A stretch of 64,000 bases of DNA, taken from the NCBI RefSeq assembly GCF_964340395.1, contig NC_135549.1, positions 9,145,342 through 9,209,341 on the forward strand, written 5' to 3'. The notes beneath the pieces were generated by a model. That model saw nothing but the letters and a program-made list of their open reading frames with translations. It was not told the DNA's origin and did not search any database. A program made the translations under genes and the position numbers. Of this stretch, positions 43,401 to 57,369 are shown one piece after another; positions within the stretch are counted from its first letter, which is position 1, and each line of letters opens with the position of its first letter. The DNA comes from Glandiceps talaboti (lineage: Eukaryota > Hemichordata > Enteropneusta > Spengelidae).

Positions 43401-44310
43401 CCTAGAAATCTTGGGTAATTTGCATACACACAGCTGAGAACTCAGATCAAGAAAACTTGGGTAATTTGCATACACACAACTCAGAACTCTAACCTAGAAA
43501 TCTTGGGTAATTTGCATACACGCAGCCGAGAACTCAGATCAAGAAAACTTGGGTAATTTGCATACACACAACTCAGAACTCTAACCTAGAAAACTTAGGT
43601 AATTTGCATACACGCAGCCGAGAACTCAGATCAAGAAAACTTGGGTAATTTGCATACACACAACTCAGAACTCTAACCTAGAAATCTTGGGTAATTTGCA
43701 TACACGCAGCCGAGAACTCAGATCAAGAAAACTTGGGTAATTTGCATACACACAACTCAGAACTCTAACCTAGAAAACTTAGGTAATTTGCATACACGCA
43801 GCCAAGAACTCAGATCAAGAAAACTTGGGTAATTTGCATACACACAACTCAGAACTCTAACCTAGAAATCTTGGGTAATTTGCATACACGCAGCCGAGAA
43901 CTCAGATCAAGAAAACTTGGGTAATTTGCATACACACAACTCAGAACTCTAACCTAGAAATCTTGGGAAATTTGCATACACGCAGCCGAGAACTCAGATC
44001 AAGAAAACTTGGGTAATTTGCATACACACAACTCAGAACTCTAACCTAGAAATCTTGGGTAATTTGCATACACGCAGCTGAGAACTCAGATCAAGAAAAC
44101 TTGGGTAATTTGCATACACAGGCTGAGAACTCTGATCAAGAAAACAGGTAATTTGCATACACAGGCTGAGAACTCTGATCAAGAAAACAGGTAATTTGCA
44201 TACACGCAGGCTGAGAACTCTGATCATGAAAACAGGTAATTTGCATACACAGTTCAGAACTCTGATTAAGAAAACTTGGGTAATTTGCATACACACCTCT
44301 TAAGAAAACT

Positions 44311-45767
44311 TGTATTTAATGAATAACTGCTGCTAGGACTGTAAAGAAAACTGAAAACTAACTCTGAGCAAGGGCATTAGGCAACAATTCTGATGTCTAT
44401 TAACAATTGACAAGATCAGATTATATCAAAGTTCTGTCCATAGTGTACAATGAATACAACACATGAATGCCTGCAGAATGGCTGGTATTTAAGGTGACTT
44501 CTAAATGGTGGCTCCATCTAGCCATCCAACTGTAATAGGGATGCCATTTCTCAGACATGTAATTTTCGATTTTGTTCAAACCTGGCACAAAGGTGACATA
44601 TTATCATATGAGACATATGCATTACAAATTTATCCTAATGGCAGCCATATTTGTAGTTAAAATCAATATTTACTGCAAAACTCAAAATCTGCAATACATA
44701 GAAACTCCATTCACGTGTATAATTCCTTATATAATTACGGCCAGCTTTCTTGCAATATAATTGACCTTGACCTTCAGGGTAAGTTATCAAAATGAAGCTA
44801 TTTCGTGCATATTGCAGACACTTTAAAACATTTATTTGCTGCTATTTTCTTTTAAATCCTGTCTAAAGGTAATACCGAACAAAGGAAATATACACATTTA
44901 CTTTTACTTGTGGTGCTCATATCACTTTTTACTGAATGGCAGCCATATTTCAAGTGAACCGCTGTGATTGACCATATAATTTTAAAATGCTACTACACAG
45001 AGACTCCATTCAAGTGTCTACCCCTATATTATCAGGTGTAAAACTTTCTTTTGAGAGCTTGTCTTTGACCTTCAGACTCAATTATTTAAAATCAAGCCAT
45101 TTCCTGCATATTACAGACACTTTGTAGTATTTATTTGTTGCCATCACTACAAGAAAATACACGAAGTTGAAAATTCATTGTGTGCGCTCAGAATTTGTTC
45201 ATTTCCTTTGTAAATAATATATACTTCATTTCGATCTGCAATTTGCAATTGACTTCCTGTACACAAAGTGGTAAATAACAATGACAACTGAGAACTGGAA
45301 AGAAAGAATTGAATAAAATGTGAAAAAGACAATACGAGATTCAATGTATTAGTGCAATAAATAATTTCTTTACTAAATCTTGTAGCAATATTGTTAGTTT
45401 TTAACTTGTGTATCTAATATTGTTATAATATTGTGTGCAGTAGTTAGTTTTTTATTGTGAGTTTTTAATATATTAATGTGATATTTAGTACATATTGTCA
45501 TTTTCTGATCAAGTCAATTGTGACTTTAAAATGGAATAATAATTTTTTAGAAAGTAAAAGATGTATAATTTGAAAATGAAAATTTCTACAATTAAGATTT
45601 GCTGTGTAATGTATTTTTTTCTACTGTTTCAACTTTGTACGGTCACTCGACTAGCTTTTGTAATGAGAGTCTTTTCCATATTCACACTGAAATATTTTGT
45701 TAAGAGATTTATTGATGATACAAATGTGCTGCATGTGCTGTTCACTTTAACAAGAATGGGTAGAAGA
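44311..45767. repeat. Post-PM20D1 region with a 300-bp tandem duplication
   Basis: 44636-44865 and 44934-45145 are diverged direct copies (TGGCAGCCATATTT, AGACTCCATTCA.GTGT, CCTTGACCTTCAG/CTTTGACCTTCAG, GCATATT.CAGACACTTT). Candidate AATAAA signals at 45312 and about 45356 could end the PM20D1 transcript. The remaining sequence is AT-rich with no gene seen. Confidence 0.6.
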
Positions 45768-46790
45768 CATATCGTAGACATATCATAGATATATCATAGA
45801 CATAGATATATCATAGATATATCATAGACATATCATAGGTATATCATAGACATCATAGACATAGATATCATAGATATATCATAGACATATCATAGACATA
45901 GACATATCATAGATATATCACAGACATATCATAGATATGTCATAGACATCATAGATATATCATATACATAAATATATCATAAATATATCATAGACATATC
46001 ATAGATATGTCATAGACATATAGACATAGATATATCATAGACATCATAGATATATCATAGACATATCATAGACATCATAGACATATAGATATATCATAGA
46101 CATAGATATATCATAGATATATCATCGACATATCATAGACATATCATAGATATATCATAGACATCATAGATGTCATAGACATCATAGATGTCATAGACAT
46201 CATAGATATATCATAGACATAGATATATCATAGACATCATAGATATATCATAGACATCATAGATATCATAGACATCAGGGATATCATAGACATATCATAG
46301 ACATCAGGGATATATCATAGACATATAGACATATAGACATCAGGGATATATCATAGACATATAGACATATAGACATCAGGGATATATCATAGACATATCA
46401 TAGACATATAGACATATCATAGACATCAGGGATATATCATAGACATCATAGGTATATCATAGACATCATAGACATATCATAGACATCAGGGATATATCAT
46501 AGACATCGTAGACATATCATAGACATCAGGGATATATCATAGACATATAGACATATAGACATATCATAGACATCAGGGATATATCATAGACATATCATAG
46601 ACATCATAGGTATATCATAGACATCATAGATATATCATAGACATCGTAGACATATCATAGACATCGTAGACATATCATAGACATCAGGGATATATCATAG
46701 ACATATCATAGACATATAGACATATCATAGACATCATAGATATATCATAGACATCATAGATATATCATAGACATATCATAGATCATAAAT
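45768..46790. repeat. ATATCATAGAC satellite array (about 1 kb)
   Basis: Built from shuffled short words ATATCATAGAC, ATCATAG, ATATAGAC and ATCAGGG. A higher-order unit containing CATCAGGGATATATCATAGA recurs from about 46266 on. No coding potential. Confidence 0.95.
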
Positions 46791-46974
46791 ATAATAATAT
46801 GTTGTTAAGTTTTATTAACTTACGTATGTTTTATATAATCAGACAAAAAATCTGATTATCAGGATTACACTCCTGCCTTACAGGTATATCTGATGAGAAG
46901 AAACCAATAACACAGAGACAATTTGGAAAACAACAAAAAACATAACTACCTGATCTGGACACTCACACATGAAA

Positions 46975-47345
46975 TAATTAAAAAAATAAAATAAAGAATC
47001 TACCTACCCCACTTTTTCTAAAATTGGGTGTAATCGGAACCACATAATTTATGTGAATAGAAGATGATTGGTTTTATCTGTGTATATTTTGAATAAATTT
47101 GTTTTGAAATATTCCTTTATTGTCTCTTATAATGGTCTCTGTGTTATTGGTTTCTTCTCGTCAGATATATAGCCATTATAGATTGGAAGAACAGTTTTAT
47201 ATTGTCTTTTTAAGTTGATGTCAGTTTCCTCATCCACTATTTCTGGTGAGACTTCACAATTTTTGCGATTTTATTATTTTTTCTTTCGAACATGTAAAAA
47301 AAAAGTTTAGGGTCGGCAGTGAAAAGCTAGGTGGGGTATGGTAAC
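46975..47345. repeat. Dispersed repeat copy (family of 1625-1925)
   Basis: Begins near CTACCTACCCCACTTT and ends near GCTAGGTGGGGTATGGTAAC, an imperfect inverted terminal pair. The interior shares GGAAGAACAGTTTTATATTG with 1757-1777. It looks like a non-autonomous DNA element. Confidence 0.75.
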
Positions 47346-48190
47346 AATTTTTTTCAGGCCTAATAACAGGTGTATACTCAATTATAGTCATCCCAATATA
47401 TACAATTGACAAAAACACAACATACCATAAACAAATACCAAATACAGAACTGGAAAATATAAATTGCAAATAGCTATTGTCATTACACGAGATATTTAAT
47501 ACCTATTGATGTTTGATTATCTGAATGGTGTCTGAAGTAATATTTATGGTTTATACTTGTAATTATCTGCACAAATATGTTAATTTCAATAAAAGATTTC
47601 ATATCTTCAAAATCATACAATATTCATTGTCCTCACTATCATAGGCATGGTGAAGTGTGTGTATGTACCTGTGTATGTGCAGAAGTGTGTGTGTGTAGAA
47701 TACTTAAAGTACAAAAAACCCAGCCAGACCGATTGCCTTGGTATTTGATGGAAACAGTACTTAGAGCATATAGATAGAAAAATCAGTGTTCATTTTTTCA
47801 ATTAATATTACTTTGGAAATTCATAGTTTTCTTTTATCCAACAATAAAACAATATTTTGGCTGCATCACCTATCATTATAAAACTTTTTATAAACATTTT
47901 GCATTTCACTTTACTTTGACATTAAATAACCTGTTTATGGCACTAGTGGTATTCTATGTATCTCTCCTACCGTGTGGTTGAGAAATAACCGGGATACCAT
48001 CATGAGGTACGAGAGGTAAACTGAGTACCAATTATCTCTCCTACCATGTGGTACAAGAGGTTAATGGATATCGCTTACCTCTCATACCTTTGACCTCAGT
48101 TTTTTTCAACATATAATAATATCGACTTTATTCCCATATCACAATGTTAAACAATAACACACACACACACACAAACAAACAAACAAACAA

Positions 48191-48221
<31 letters not shown>

Positions 48222-50840
48222 AATGGGAAAAGGATAAGAAAATAGTCTAATCTAGTCTGACCCCAGACAACTGTGGTAAACTTGGATGTGCTATAGAATC
48301 AATTGGTTGAAAAGTGTTGGTGCTTTTATTTATAGGCATTTTCTCTTTAGACTTACAGCAAGTGAGTTAATTAGCATATGAATGTAATTTGTCCATGGTC
48401 TAACCAGTTCTTTTCAACATAGTTAAGTCATGGACTTTATGTTCCTATAACCTCCATGTGGAGGTGTCAAATTCGAATTACGTCAACTTTTGGCACAGAC
48501 GTAGACTGAAACGGGTGCTCTTGTCAACATTCGAACTTGAAACAAACCCGTGTCTGGAAGTGAAGTGAAGTGTTATATGTTTTTCGATCGCTGTACGTAC
48601 TCTTGAATTAGGGTGAATGGAAGGTAATTTCGTATGAGTTTCAGAAGTCCTTGCGAAGAAAATTAGCTTTACTACCATGACTTAAAGAGGAACTGTCTTA
48701 TAAAATTTAGACTTGATGAAATGTATCAACAACCACACTCCCTATATTGCCGGTCAAGCAAAACATTGACGTACGAAACAGAAAAGTTGGAGTCGGCCAT
48801 ATTAAACAGATAACACCACACCCAGTGTCTGACGCTAGAATTACATGAGTTCGCGAACTATTGCATGATTAACCCCGGGGTTCTACTTCCATGATTAACC
48901 GTAATGTCTGGATAAATCCAAGATATTCTACGTGAGATACCCCAGGTCATAAATGTCTGCTTCTACACAAGTCATCCAAGTTGAGTACCCCTACCCAAAC
49001 AAGCAAAAACATTTTCTTTTAATTTTCTCCTTTGTTGCTTTGATTTCGACTGCTCGAAATGAAACTGACATGACACTTGGAAACTTTAATTGCATTATTT
49101 CAAAACAATGACTTGTATGGTATTCACATGAAATATATATCGCCATTAAATGAAGTACTTTGTTTGGGTTTTTGCTTTGTTACTATGGTAACCATATTTG
49201 CTATACAGATTGATTCTATGCCGTTTTGGAAGCATACGCTCGATAGGTCAGCAGTGTCACCAGAGCTAGACAGCGATTGATGGGGTCAAAGCACTAGATC
49301 AATCATTTGATTGTTTGTGTGCATTTTCTCAAACCATTGATGTCTCATCGATGCTAAAACCATGTTTGTCATTACAAGAAAAACAAAAATAATAATTATT
49401 AGAAACCGTACAACCGATCGAGAAAAAAAAGTGAAAAAGCTACTTCTCGTATTTAAAAATGGGGCTACGACTGTATGACCAATTGTTGACAATCGACAGT
49501 GAAAACAAAAATACTTCTTCTTCACTGGGCCATGACCGTGTGACTGGGCGTGGACAGCAATGGAACCCCCGGCCATTACACATCCCTGTATCAGTATAGT
49601 AACGTCCTGCCAATTTAAAATTACTGAATTTATAGTTTGTTTTTCAGTAGATGTATTCAACCAAAAATAGATTATTTTTCAGCTGTCTCGCCAACTATAG
49701 TATGTCACTAGTCACACTAACTCTAACAAAATTCAACAATATTTCTTTAAAAAAATTCTGTCAAAACTGTCTAAATTTAGATGGGGTGTGGGGTTACAAT
49801 TTAAATTCTAGAATTTAAACAGACGTGGTGACCCACTATTATTTTGTCATTGATAAATAGCTGGAATAATACATTGTACATATACAGCATATAAAAATAA
49901 TCTACCACAGACTTTTATCCTTTTTTGCAGTTTTCTTACATTTTTCTTTTCTTTAAAAATCGTAAAGCAGCTGGGGATAAAATAACATAGCATTTTATGA
50001 AATAATGAAAAGAAATTACAAACAAATATGTCTGGACATAATACACATTGCACTCAAATATGTAAGTTCATTAAGTGCTCCAGGGATAATCTTTAACTGC
50101 CAAAAATTATGATATAGTTAATTGTTGTAAATCTACTTATTTTGACCCAAAACAATATGTGTAGATACAAGAAACGGTCATTATCTTGAAAACAAAGGTG
50201 GTTACATAGTATTTTCTTTGCATTTTTTACATATTCAGATATCACTGCTTAGGAATGCAAAGTATAAGAAAAATCTATCGACTTTTTGAATTTGACACCT
50301 CCCCCCCCCCCTTAAAGGTGTACTTTGAAGACAAAAAAATGCTGCTATACGATGGCATATTATTGTTAATGTGACCCAGTGTAAAATACGTACATGTTAG
50401 CATATTTTACTGACTGACACACATTTGAGAGACAATCTTGGCTTGTTTTTCACTTTCCACAGGTAATATTTATTGCAACTCAGTATGTATCGCATGACTA
50501 ATTTTGAAAGCGTTGGGGTTACTAACCTTGTTTACAACTCATTCAATGTATGCCTAACAATAGACATACTGTTGGAGACTATATGTAAATTACCATCGAA
50601 ATGGTTTGTGGTGCAAACGCCATAAAATACTTTAAGGACAACAGATTTGTTGGAATACAGAGGCTATGAATTTCCTTCTGATTTCATGAGTGCTTGGAAT
50701 TCATCTGTTACTAGGGTAGACACTATTGGTAGGCATCTTTGGAATGTACAGTGTCATAATTTCTCTGAAACGTAATCACACAGTGAAAGCAAGTATTAGT
50801 GCACATCAATTTGTATTGTTTGCTGTCCCTAAAACAATAA
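47346..50840. other. Gene-free intergenic stretch
   Basis: AT-rich, no supportable gene. Contains an AC/AAAC/AT compound microsatellite (48158-48221) and a poly-C run near 50300. Short open frames on both strands have no recognisable motifs. Confidence 0.55.
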
Positions 50841-50847
50841 AATCTGT

Positions 50848-51248
50848 TTGATTATAATAATCTTAACAGTACCATCCCACTTTATAATTAATAAGTCTTC
50901 TTTTTCATGTAAATTAAATAGAGCTAAAATTTTATCTTTTAGAGATTATCAGAATGAACTAAGTGATGTGAATGATATAGACCGATCAATAATTATAGAT
51001 GATAAAATTGATAAATTTAATAATCGTAATCCTGAATATATAAACATGGATGAATTAAAAAGTTGGAAATAGCTGAAATTGAAAATCAGATTGAAAAATA
51101 TGAGAGGTGTATCAGAGAGATTGTCTATTTTAATTCTATTTCATCAAGTATTAAAAATAAATTACAAAAAAAATGTCAAGACAAACTGTTGACAGTCGAG
51201 GGGATCATCACCATGAACGGTAGCAGGGAACACGGGGACACGTCTTAA
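50848..51248 (+). pseudogene. Possible frameshifted coding remnant, unrecognised
   Basis: Two overlapping open frames run end to end on the plus strand: 50848-51072 and 51063-51248. The first ends NMDELKSWK and the second begins with a charged, helix-like EIAEIENQIEKYERCIRE. A one-base shift near 51065 would link them. The composition (many Asp, Asn, Ile, Lys) suggests a decayed mobile-element or parasite gene, but in AT-rich DNA chance is also possible. No family recognised. Confidence 0.25.
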
Positions 51249-51589
51249 TATTGCTTAGATTGTTAACGTTTGTTTTCTGAGGAAAATATCACATGAATCC
51301 TGCTACTAGTACAAATGTATCAATATACGCTGTCTATTATAGAAAATAACTAAGAATGAAGATAAACAGTGTTCAGAAATATATTCAAATCAAAACGTTC
51401 TATAAGCTTATATAGCCTGTAGACAAGGAAATACACAATTTACGAAATACTACGCGCCCCTATGCATGGAAACTCCAGCATCCAGAATCTGGAATCTGAA
51501 ATAAAAGTCTCTAGTTGCAATAATTTTTATCTCTTTTTCATTTCATTTTTATTTAAAATTCCGTTCTGAATTATAAGTAATATTAAATA

Positions 51590-51985
51590 TTTTTAAGCTC
51601 CGCTGTCAGCGAAAGCTGAAAGCGTAGCTTTAGGTATAGGTGGGTACAGAGGTATAGAGTATAGGTGAATCATTGGTGTCCGTCAACTTTTTATATTTTC
51701 ATCATCTTCTCCGAAAGTGAGAATCAGAATACTTCGATATTTGGTGTGCATGTGTGCATGTTCCCTGGGGGGAGGTTATTCAGATTTGTTCATGCCATTT
51801 TCAATTTTTTATGATTTTTTTTCAAAAAATGATATTTTCATCATCTCCTCAAATACTACTTGTCAGATTGCTTTGATATCGGGTGTGTTGAGGCGCAGAG
51901 GGTAGCTTACTCAGATTTGTTAATTTCAAGTCAGCAGATCTTCTTTTCTATTTTTTATGATTTTTTTTTTGTAATTTAACAAAAA
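51590..51985 (+). repeat. Probable dispersed repeat with internal duplication
   Basis: Two half-units share TATTTTCATCATCT.CTC, GATAT..GGTGTG, A.TCAGATTTGTT and TTTTTTATGATTTTTTTT (about 51690-51820 and 51830-51975). It is preceded by the inverted-looking GCTGTCAGCGAAAGCTGAAA. No protein. Confidence 0.55.
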
Positions 51986-53223
51986 AATGAATATGTTAAT
52001 GAGCATTGTGACCGTCGCCATATTGGAAATCAGTCCACGAGACTTTAAGTAAACTGCCACTTTTCAAAAGACACTATTGATGTCAAACAAGCAATGTAAT
52101 ATGTGCTATATTCTACGCATTGTGCGCCCAAATGACAAGTGTTTGTTCGAAACAGGGTTGTAAACTTCAAATCCAAATTCTGCACCCCTTCTACCTAATC
52201 AGCCAGTCCGCAATACCCTCATTTGCATACAATCTATCCTCCAGATAGCGACCGTTTACACTTTGAATGGCTGCTCACGGGCCTTATTTTGGGGTATTTT
52301 CAACTCGCCGTAACTTTCACTAGAGTCCACCATTTTAGATACTGTAAACGCCTAAACCTCAAGTGACATCTCTTCTTTCGCGCCAGCAAAATAAATTTTG
52401 TCATTACATTTAGGAATACCGATTTTCTGACGAATTCGGGACGCATAGTTGAGGCCCTGAAATTTCGACCCGGTTTTTTGCTCATAGTTTCCTCAATACG
52501 GACCGGAAAGTTTACAAATTTCACAAAAAGGTGGATGTTTATGTGTTTTAAATAACCATGGCAAGTAAATTTAGTAGGATCGTCGCGCAAATTGGAGTGA
52601 CAGTGAACTAGAATGAAGACAACTCGCGTAAGCAAGGCAAGGCATGCCTAGGCCATTGGCATGTGGCGAAGAGCAGTACGTGCAGTGAATTGACCAAACT
52701 TTGTTTATTGGCCGACAGTCTACATGTAAACACAGATAACTAGTGTTAGTTATCTGTGATGTAAACGACATGAACATGTCTTTCCATTTCCAAAATGCAA
52801 ATATTTGGCAAGTAAAAATAATTAAAATAATCACAACTTTAATTTGGCTTCAGACTGCTTTGAGTACGAACAAGGTGAAGCATGTTGAGGTATTTTGTTG
52901 AGAATTATAAATATTGCTAAATGTCAAGTACAAGGTTTAAATACAATGGAATGATGAAAAAAAAATTGGCCGAGTCTGCTGACAGGCGCCGGTCACAAGA
53001 CACTCCGTAAATCTAAATATTAGACGATGTTATGTCTACTACAAGTTGAATGTTGTTGACAATTAAGCTTATGGACAGTGTTTTTGGTAAATTTGTTAGA
53101 AAATTGAAATTTGAAATGCCTCAAAATTATTTTAGATCCCTAGTTTATTTCATTTATTATTAAAATTTTCCAGGGTTAAAGCTGTAAGACACTGGAATTA
53201 TTTATAGCCAACCTCAAAAATCC

Positions 53224-53262
<39 letters not shown>

Positions 53263-53727
53263 ATTTCCCAGTCATTATTTTTCTGAGATTTTGTGTAATT
53301 TTCATAACAGTAATTTTTTTTATAAAATGGTGACTATGGTATAAAAGTACAATATTTTACCAACTTTCTGTGTAAAATGTGTTTTATAGTGAGACATCAT
53401 ATGAAACCACTAACCACTTTATTACATAGCTACCAAAATAAAACTAAAAAGAACAGCGGAGGTATTCTGACAGATAGGTCGCTTGTATTCTTTTTTGCTT
53501 TATTTTGGTTGGCTACCATACAACAGCCCCTGTTACAGTAGCTGATTCTTTTTTAAATAAAAACAACAACTAAATAAACAAATAACGGGGTTCAGATCTT
53601 GTTTATCTCTGTCACCCAATGGAATTTATTGTAACGCAAATGATATTGCTATGGAGTGGGAAAATCAAATTCAAAAATAGTGAATGATAGCTTTACAGGA
53701 ACAGAACGGCTATGATGTAAAACATTA
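51986..53727. repeat. Gene-free stretch with dispersed-repeat copies
   Basis: 52300-52345 (TTTCACTAGAGTCCACCATT) recurs at 35676-35705 in PM20D1 intron 3. 52590-52900 resembles 63545-63930 (AGAATGAAG.CAACTC.YGTAAGCA, CATTTCCAAAATGCAAA). A GT microsatellite lies at 53225-53261. No gene seen. Confidence 0.6.
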
Positions 53728-55278
53728 GGGACCGGCCAGTTTCTTCGGCCTGGGGGGGGATTGGGAGGGGGCAGGGGTCACCCTGTTTTTTGAAATTGGC
53801 AGTGGGGGGGGGGGGGGTCATGCTGTTTTCAAAATTGTGGATGGGGGGTCATTGTATTTTGGATTGTGATGGAAGAAAAAAATCCTTTTTCTACAATGGC
53901 ATATAGCCTTGTCTGAAATGTGGTACATGTAAATATTTGTTTTTCTCCTTGTTTTTTACATGAATTCTTTAATATTACTTATTAGTTCAAGCATAACTAT
54001 AAATATACATATACATGTATTACCTAGTATGTCATGTAAATGCTTGGCTGTTTCATAATCAGTGCTTCACTTATATTGCACTTTGGGGCAAAAGTGAACT
54101 TCAAGGTTTCATAGATAGTTTATAAAAGAAGTTAATCTAAAATGTTCCCTACTCGTCACTATGAACTTGTCAGAAGGGATTAATACACTTTCTATTTTGG
54201 ACACTACATGTTATTGACACTACAAATCACCACATCTCATCAGATTCCAGTTTCTATTATACACTAGGTATGACCACCTAAAGTTCTCTAACATACCGGT
54301 GACTTTACTATACATGCAATATTAATGCCACTATACCAATGTTATGGGGCCATTTTTATGTGACATGGGAAACTCATTTAAAAATTACATTTATGTTAGC
54401 TTATTCGAAGCTTGGAAATATTACCTCAAAGGCTATGAATAACCTAAACATTGCCTTAATAGAAGCAAAAAACTGCAGATCTGCCAGGGGGAAAACCCCC
54501 AAGGACTCCCTCACCCCCAGAGGTCACTCATGCATTCAACCAACAATCAGATGCACTAACAACCTTTTTACTGTCATAATGATATTAAACTTTTCTTAAA
54601 TATTTTCACCCAATTCTAATTTGAGATGATATTGTCTTTTAAAGATGTGAAATATTTCCCAAGGTAGTCTAAAATTGCCTTAAACTCCAAATCTCCCCTA
54701 CCAATGATACTACCAGTAGATGTGCTGACCTTTACTACATGTATATAATGATGCCATTTAACTGTTTAAGAACATATTTCAACCCTATGTAAGTTATAAA
54801 GAATAGTTTCTGATACTTGATGGTACTGCCTTGTAAAGCATGGATTAAGTTATTGCTTGAGGGTCTGAATAGCCTAAATATTGGCTTTAAGAGTCAAAAT
54901 CCTCCATGGCTTCTAGAGGGAGACTCCCTCGGACCCCCCACATGAGGTGGACATATCCCAGTCTCAAGCTCTTCCCCTCTTACTGTTAAGATGCTATCAA
55001 AGTATATTTCAAAAGTATTTCAACCCTACGTAGTTGCGATGTTGGTGCTGTCTTGTAAAGCTTGGAAATTATTGTCTGAAAAATCTCAAAATTGACTTTT
55101 CAGAGTAAAAAACCTCCAGGACTTTTAGGGGGAGACCCCCTAGGACCCCCCCCCCCCCACTACATGAGGTGTACACATCCCAGTCTCAAGCTCTTCCCCC
55201 TACCTCTTACTGTCAAGATGCTATCAAACTTAATCAAAAAAATATTTTTTCCTTTTACATGTTGGTGCTGTCTTGTAA

Positions 55279-55454
55279 GGCTGCTTTCACAAAAACTTGT
55301 TGGGGGGGGGGGCTTGAAAATATATCGATAGTGTGTAGGGAGGGGGTACCTGAAAAAATGTTATGGGTTGTAGGGGGGTACCTGAAAATAAATTGACATC
55401 ATGACTTTTCAAACATGGGAAAATAAGCTTTTAAAATGTTGGTCTTCCTTTTTC

Positions 55455-55510
<56 letters not shown>

Positions 55511-57369
55511 GAGCTACAAACAATAGTTGCTCACAAGTTAGTAAAATGAAAAACAAAAACAGTCAAATTTTCATTTTCATTTAATAAACTGTTAATGTAA
55601 TGATAAATTGAAATGGGCGAATTGAGTGGTACAGATTGTTTTTTGTCTGAAAATACCAGTGTCTTTCATGTACACTACTATCTACTGAAATTTCGTTCAT
55701 TTAATGTGTGAAATTACCTTTACACTGTACTGAAAATATTCTTTGTGACATGACTGTGTTTTGGTTTGTGGTTATCACAATGATATGTAACTTTTTCATG
55801 TAAATTCTTACTAGTATTAAATGACATACAAATATGACAGACAACATTTTACATTTGCAGCTCTTGGAAGTTAAAAAAAAAAGAGTTGGAAAAGGTTCAT
55901 CTCAGCCTGCCATCAAAATGTAAAAGATGCACCTGCACTAAAACATACTTGACAAGTATCAAAAACTTCTGGGCAAGGTATTTTTTCATCCTATAGATAT
56001 GACTATAATTTTCAACACAAACTTTTAATAACACATTCTAAATATTTCCTAAAATTAGCATATTGGCAACGTCTGCTACATGTGAAACAGAAGACAATAT
56101 CTCACAAGCTGAGTTAACAGAGAAAAAGTAAAATCAGTTTTTTGCACATACTTTTCAACTTTGCATGAATATACTATTACTAAATAAATAAATAAACTTT
56201 GACATAACTCTCAATATAAAGTTACCCTAAAGATATATGGCAGGAATGAGGTAGTGAACTGAAACAATATGAGCAAATACTCCAATAAATATAAAGTAGT
56301 GTTTGCACAAACTGTGGAATTTTTTTGGAATGAATACAGTGACAGTGAGAATGATGACACAGCTAGTTCCAACTCTGATAAGGTTGAAGGAGAAATTGGG
56401 TCTGATGATGATGATGACAATGCCATGTTTATATACACAAGATCTGGAAGGAGAGCTACCACTTGAAAATAAAAAATTTATATAAACACATTCTGAGACT
56501 TTGTTCAAAATCCTGCATTCACCTTTGTAATCTAACGTCAAAACCAGTCCAATAATCAGGCTCTTACAAGGTAAATGTATTACCAGGTTCATTAAGATAT
56601 ACAATTACTATGATAATAGGGCCATCTTAATTATCATTACCACTAATATATATCACTTGATTCCGATTCTGTTAGATGAAATGTGGCTGGCATTTTTGAG
56701 TCATACATTTATTTTCTTTTGACATTATATTGAACTAATTTACATCAAACAAGAACGGGATACATGGCAATGCATTTTATTAAGAGTTTTTTCAGTGTTA
56801 TTTAGACCAATTTGATTTCTTTTAGCACACATTTAGGAAACTGAACTGGAAAAATACAGTATAAAACTCTCTTTAGATAACATGTGCATCACAATATTTG
56901 CAAATACAACTAAAATGATATTCAACTATAACACTACGAGTATAATGTACTAATGCAATATTGAACAGAAAACAAAGACTCAGTTGGTCTGCTAATCATT
57001 TTACAAGAGTTATTCAAAGTGTAATTGATTAACAAGTACATGTTGTTTTTTGGAAAGGCAATGCACTGGTTAACATAACATTTTGTTTTACCTGGTGTTT
57101 GTGTATATATATATACACACAATATACAAATTGATTATATATATAATGGACAAAGTTGGTATTAAGTATATTATGTACAGTTTTGTACTTGGTATGGAAT
57201 GTTAACGCACAGGAAGAGTATTCCAAAAAAAATTTATTCTGGTGGGGGGGGGGGGGTTACTTGAAATATTTGGGGCTTTGGCAGGGGGGTACTTGAAAAA
57301 TTTTGGAATATGGCAGGGGGGGTACTTGAAAAAAAATTAGGGTTCAACAAGTTTTTGTGAAAAGCAGCC
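55279..57369 (+). mobile_element. Nested 2.1-kb GGCTGC-type DNA transposon
   Basis: Termini are GGCTGCTTTCACAAAAACTT and AAGTTTTTGTGAAAAGCAGCC; TAA duplication at 55276-55278 and 57370-57372. Removing it restores the host repeat sequence CTTGTAAAGCTTGGAAA, present intact at about 55053. Subterminal G-runs are followed by TACTTGAAA (three at the right end, similar at the left). It contains a CAA run (55454-55510) and the short acidic frame at 56269-56466. Confidence 0.9.
56269..56466 (+). pseudogene. Acidic C-terminal protein fragment of a transposon (DDDDDN..TRSGRRATT)
   Basis: A frame of 65 codons inside the nested element, ending SDDDDDNAMFIYTRSGRRAT, T and stop. The end resembles the frame at 60384-60506 (DDDDNNIRELLQVTRSGR, then VCTTWK) in the next element family. 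The agreement between two different elements argues that this is a real, conserved C-terminus of a transposon protein and not a chance frame. Function unknown. Confidence 0.5.
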
